Positions 25,296 to 27,048 of a stretch of 27,048 nucleotides of DNA are shown one piece after another (positions within the stretch are counted from its first letter, which is position 1; each line of letters opens with the position of its first letter). The notes beneath the pieces are model-generated. The model saw only the letters and a list, made by a program, of their open reading frames with translations, did not search any database and was not told where the DNA came from. The translations under genes were made by a program, and so were the position numbers. The DNA is from Fidelibacterota bacterium UBA1134 (GTDB taxonomy: Bacteria; Fidelibacterota; Marinisomatia; Marinisomatales; S15-B10), in the NCBI GenBank assembly GCA_002311975.1, contig DCAL01000041.1:1-27048 (forward strand), given 5' to 3'.

Positions 25296-25496
25296 AACTT
25301 TTAACCTACTTTTTTAAATGGTGTTTTAACATGCCCTTGATATTTGCCATTCTCCTAGATATCCTGATAGGAAATTAAATGGGTCAAAACCTGTTGGATT
25401 CAACAATACTTTAATGAATACATAGGATTATTCAAACTATATTTAAAGGGGGACGTTATCCTAAAAGGATCGAAAAGAAGAAGTGGTTTAGATTAC
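25296..25496. other. AT-rich spacer upstream of the esterase gene
   Basis: This 201-base AT-rich stretch should contain the esterase promoter; several TATA-like words occur (for example near 25435-25445) but none is clearly paired with a -35 element. The right-hand boundary of the inferred inserted segment lies near 25500. Confidence 0.4.
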
Positions 25497-26013
25497 CTAG
25501 ATTTTGGAGGAATTACTTATATCGACCGAACTATTCTCACTGTTATATAATTCGATGAATTCATAGTCGGCATCAGGATAATTGCCGTCGTCGTTGGGGT
25601 TGTAATGAATTTCGTTTATGACAACAGTATAAACATCGTTATCGCGAATCGTCAGTGTTGCGGAGCTGTCTTGTCCCACCACGGCCGCATTGCCCCCGGA
25701 CGAATTACGAAGTGCCAAAACCACGATTTCGTTCGGCTCCACTTCGCCATCAGCAGTTATCGGTATGGCTATGTTCAGACTGGTGAGGGCATGAGTAATG
25801 TAACTTTTTGCGGCGGTGCTGGAGAGGTTGTGCTTGAGGGAGTAGCTCTTCCTGTTATGGGTGTTGAACTGGAGGCAGTCCAGTCGCTACTCTGACCTCC
25901 ATCCAGCCGGAGATATTACCATCCTCAAAGTCGTCACTTAGATATGTGGTCTGCCCCTGTGCCAGCGACATCGCCGTACTGGCTAACAGCAGAAACATGT
26001 GGCGCTGTTTCAA
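25497..26013 (-). pseudogene. 5' remnant of a secreted Calx-beta/lamin-tail-domain protein, frameshifted
   Basis: Reading right to left: a signal peptide (TTG at 26013 or ATG at 25998; MFLLLASTAMSLAQGQ), then DDFEDGNISGWMEV in the first frame; SDWTASSSTPITG continues in a second frame (about 25888-25850); SYSLKHNLSSTAAKSYITHALTSLN in a third. The third frame goes on with a Calx-beta half (ADGEVEPNEIVVLAL, ATLTIRDND) and the start of a lamin-tail domain (VVINEIHYNPNDDG, DYEFIELYN), and stops after VDISNSSKI. So there are two frameshifts, an apparent internal deletion joining the two domains, and a cut inside the lamin-tail domain. It is a dead gene unless the frameshifts are assembly errors. 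Confidence 0.7.
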
Positions 26014-26212
26014 GCTTACCCCAATCTGTACACCATGGGGACCCCTCCAAGAGGAATCTCCGCATCCTCACCGGCGCATCAGAATTACAACTCCGCTGGC
26101 TACCTCGCCTATATTATGAACCTTGCGTAAGGAAGCTTCTTTCCTCTTCCTTAGTATTTGAATGTAACCGTGTAAAACTTACTTTTCAAGATTCGCAGTT
26201 GTGCCGTTCAGC
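26014..26212. other. spacer between the MATE gene and the Calx-beta remnant
   Basis: No gene is supported in these 199 bases. They lie downstream of the MATE gene and upstream of the remnant's signal-peptide start, so the old promoter of the broken gene should be here, but I cannot identify it. Confidence 0.4.
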
Positions 26213-27048
26213 TTACACTATGATCTTCTTCCAGTCACCCTTCAGCACCTTCCACGCTATCACCGAGGCGTAGAGCGTTATGTAGATGCCGAAGCTGATC
26301 CACGGTCCCATGATGCCCATTTGGAGCTCCACGGCGGAGAGATACGAAAGAGGCAGAAAGACGCCCCAGGCGAGGGTCAAGTCCATGATGGCCGGGAACT
26401 TTGTGTTTCCAGCTCCGGTCAGAGCAAACCAGAGGGTCATCCCCACGGCGTCGAAGAACTGAATGACGCCCAGCAGACGAAGGGCCGCCACACCCATCCG
26501 GATTACTTCCACATCATTCGTGAAGAATGGAAGGATAGTTCTCGGAAAGGCCATAAACAGAATGCCCATGCCCCCCATGAAGATTACCGACCATCGCACA
26601 GACTCCGCCATACTGACGGCTGCCCGGTGCGGATCCTTCTCGCCCAGATGCTTCCCCACCAGTGTAGCACAGGCGACGCCAAAACCGATCCCCGGCATGA
26701 ACGACGCTGTCATAATAGTGAAAACAACTTCCGTCGCCGCCACCTCCAAAGTGCCTATCATGGCGATGATCTTGAAGAAGAGGATATAGACAATCGTCAC
26801 CCCCACTTCCTGCAGTCCCTGCGGTGTGGCGATGTCGATGATCTTCTCTAGCGTCTCTCTTTTTATTCCGCCGTGATAGGTACGGTATTTCGTCCTGAAC
26901 TGACGCGCCGCTCCACGGACGGCGTAATGGACAATCATCCAGACGGAAGCGATGAGCGTGGCAATAGCGGCCCCTTCCACGCCCAGGGCGGGAAAGTTGA
27001 ACGGCGACCAGAGGAGTGCAAGTGCGGACAGGTCACCCAGCGGCGTGC
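26213..27048 (-). CDS. MATE-family efflux transporter, C-terminal part (runs off the window)
   Basis: The frame stays open to the window edge, so the N-terminus lies beyond 27048; 278 residues are visible. It is a multi-pass inner-membrane protein with repeated hydrophobic segments typical of the MATE (multidrug and toxin extrusion) superfamily: a first visible block LGVEGAAIATLIASVW, then IATPQGLQEVGVTIVYILFFKII, PGIGFGVACATLVGKHLGEKDP (the usual loop between helices), FTNDVEVIRMGVAALRLLG and FALTGAGNTKFP. MATE proteins export cationic drugs or metabolites in exchange for sodium or protons; substrate is unknown here. The next gene downstream is the frameshifted remnant, so it is probably transcribed alone. 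Confidence 0.92.
   Translation of the reverse strand, partial: TPLGDLSALALLWSPFNFPALGVEGAAIATLIASVWMIVHYAVRGAARQFRTKYRTYHGGIKRETLEKIIDIATPQGLQEVGVTIVYILFFKIIAMIGTLEVAATEVVFTIMTASFMPGIGFGVACATLVGKHLGEKDPHRAAVSMAESVRWSVIFMGGMGILFMAFPRTILPFFTNDVEVIRMGVAALRLLGVIQFFDAVGMTLWFALTGAGNTKFPAIMDLTLAWGVFLPLSYLSAVELQMGIMGPWISFGIYITLYASVIAWKVLKGDWKKIIV

Noticed and set aside
23669..25500. Insertion sequence or transposon
   Set aside because: No transposase and no recognisable terminal inverted repeats were found; only composition and broken flanking genes suggest insertion.

Overview
The window reads as a chromosomal segment of a Gram-negative, probably marine or sediment bacterium of the FCB-type lineages. 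Candidatus Neomarinimicrobiota (SAR406) or a close relative is my best guess. The main clue is the secreted-protein tail with a YPNPFNPATTIRF motif and a VYDVLGREV/YLYRIRAG/KMLLLK ending, the style of type IX secretion C-terminal sorting domains. Lipoprotein and outer-membrane proteins support a diderm. The taxon is inferred, not shown. Every intact gene is on the minus strand, so transcription runs right to left; the only plus-strand coding trace is a fragment inside an AT-rich insertion.

Layout, left to right. 1-222 is AT-rich and empty. 223-5340 holds a secreted esterase-like hydrolase, recN (DNA repair) and a lipoprotein M28 peptidase resembling carboxypeptidase Q. 5554-14513 is a nitrogen-assimilation block: glnA (glutamine synthetase), a P-II protein, an Amt ammonium transporter, a TorF-like porin and gltB (glutamate synthase large subunit). 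Porin, amt and P-II form a tight operon. Ammonium would enter through porin and Amt, be fixed by GlnA, and pass to glutamate through GltB. No gltD is present. An 821-bp gene-free stretch with several hairpins follows, then an Lrp/AsnC regulator and an L-2-hydroxyglutarate oxidase-like flavoprotein that look co-transcribed; the likely product, 2-oxoglutarate, is the GltB co-substrate.

17325-19976 is a DNA-damage-tolerance group: dinB (Pol IV), ssb, and an orphan N-terminal PHP domain of a DnaE-type polymerase that has lost its polymerase part. 20253-23234 is a ~990-residue secreted protein made of four tandem ~178-residue units, each a pair of carboxypeptidase-regulatory-like beta-sandwiches, ending in a sorting domain.

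23417-26013 is a decay island. The 3' end of one sorting-domain gene and the frameshifted 5' end of a Calx-beta/lamin-tail secreted gene flank an AT-rich segment carrying a lipase/esterase gene and a plus-strand scrap of a beta-helix protein. I infer that one large secreted-protein gene was split by this segment. The window ends inside a MATE-family transporter gene.

The most unusual signals are a family of short GC-rich palindromic repeats (two intergenic copies and one 30-bp in-frame insertion in a coding remnant), a 73-bp nested palindrome with 9-bp terminal inverted repeats, a 30-bp perfect palindrome before the first gene, a P-II protein without the uridylylation tyrosine, and the split pseudogene. 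I found no CRISPR array, tRNA, rRNA or recognisable transposase.
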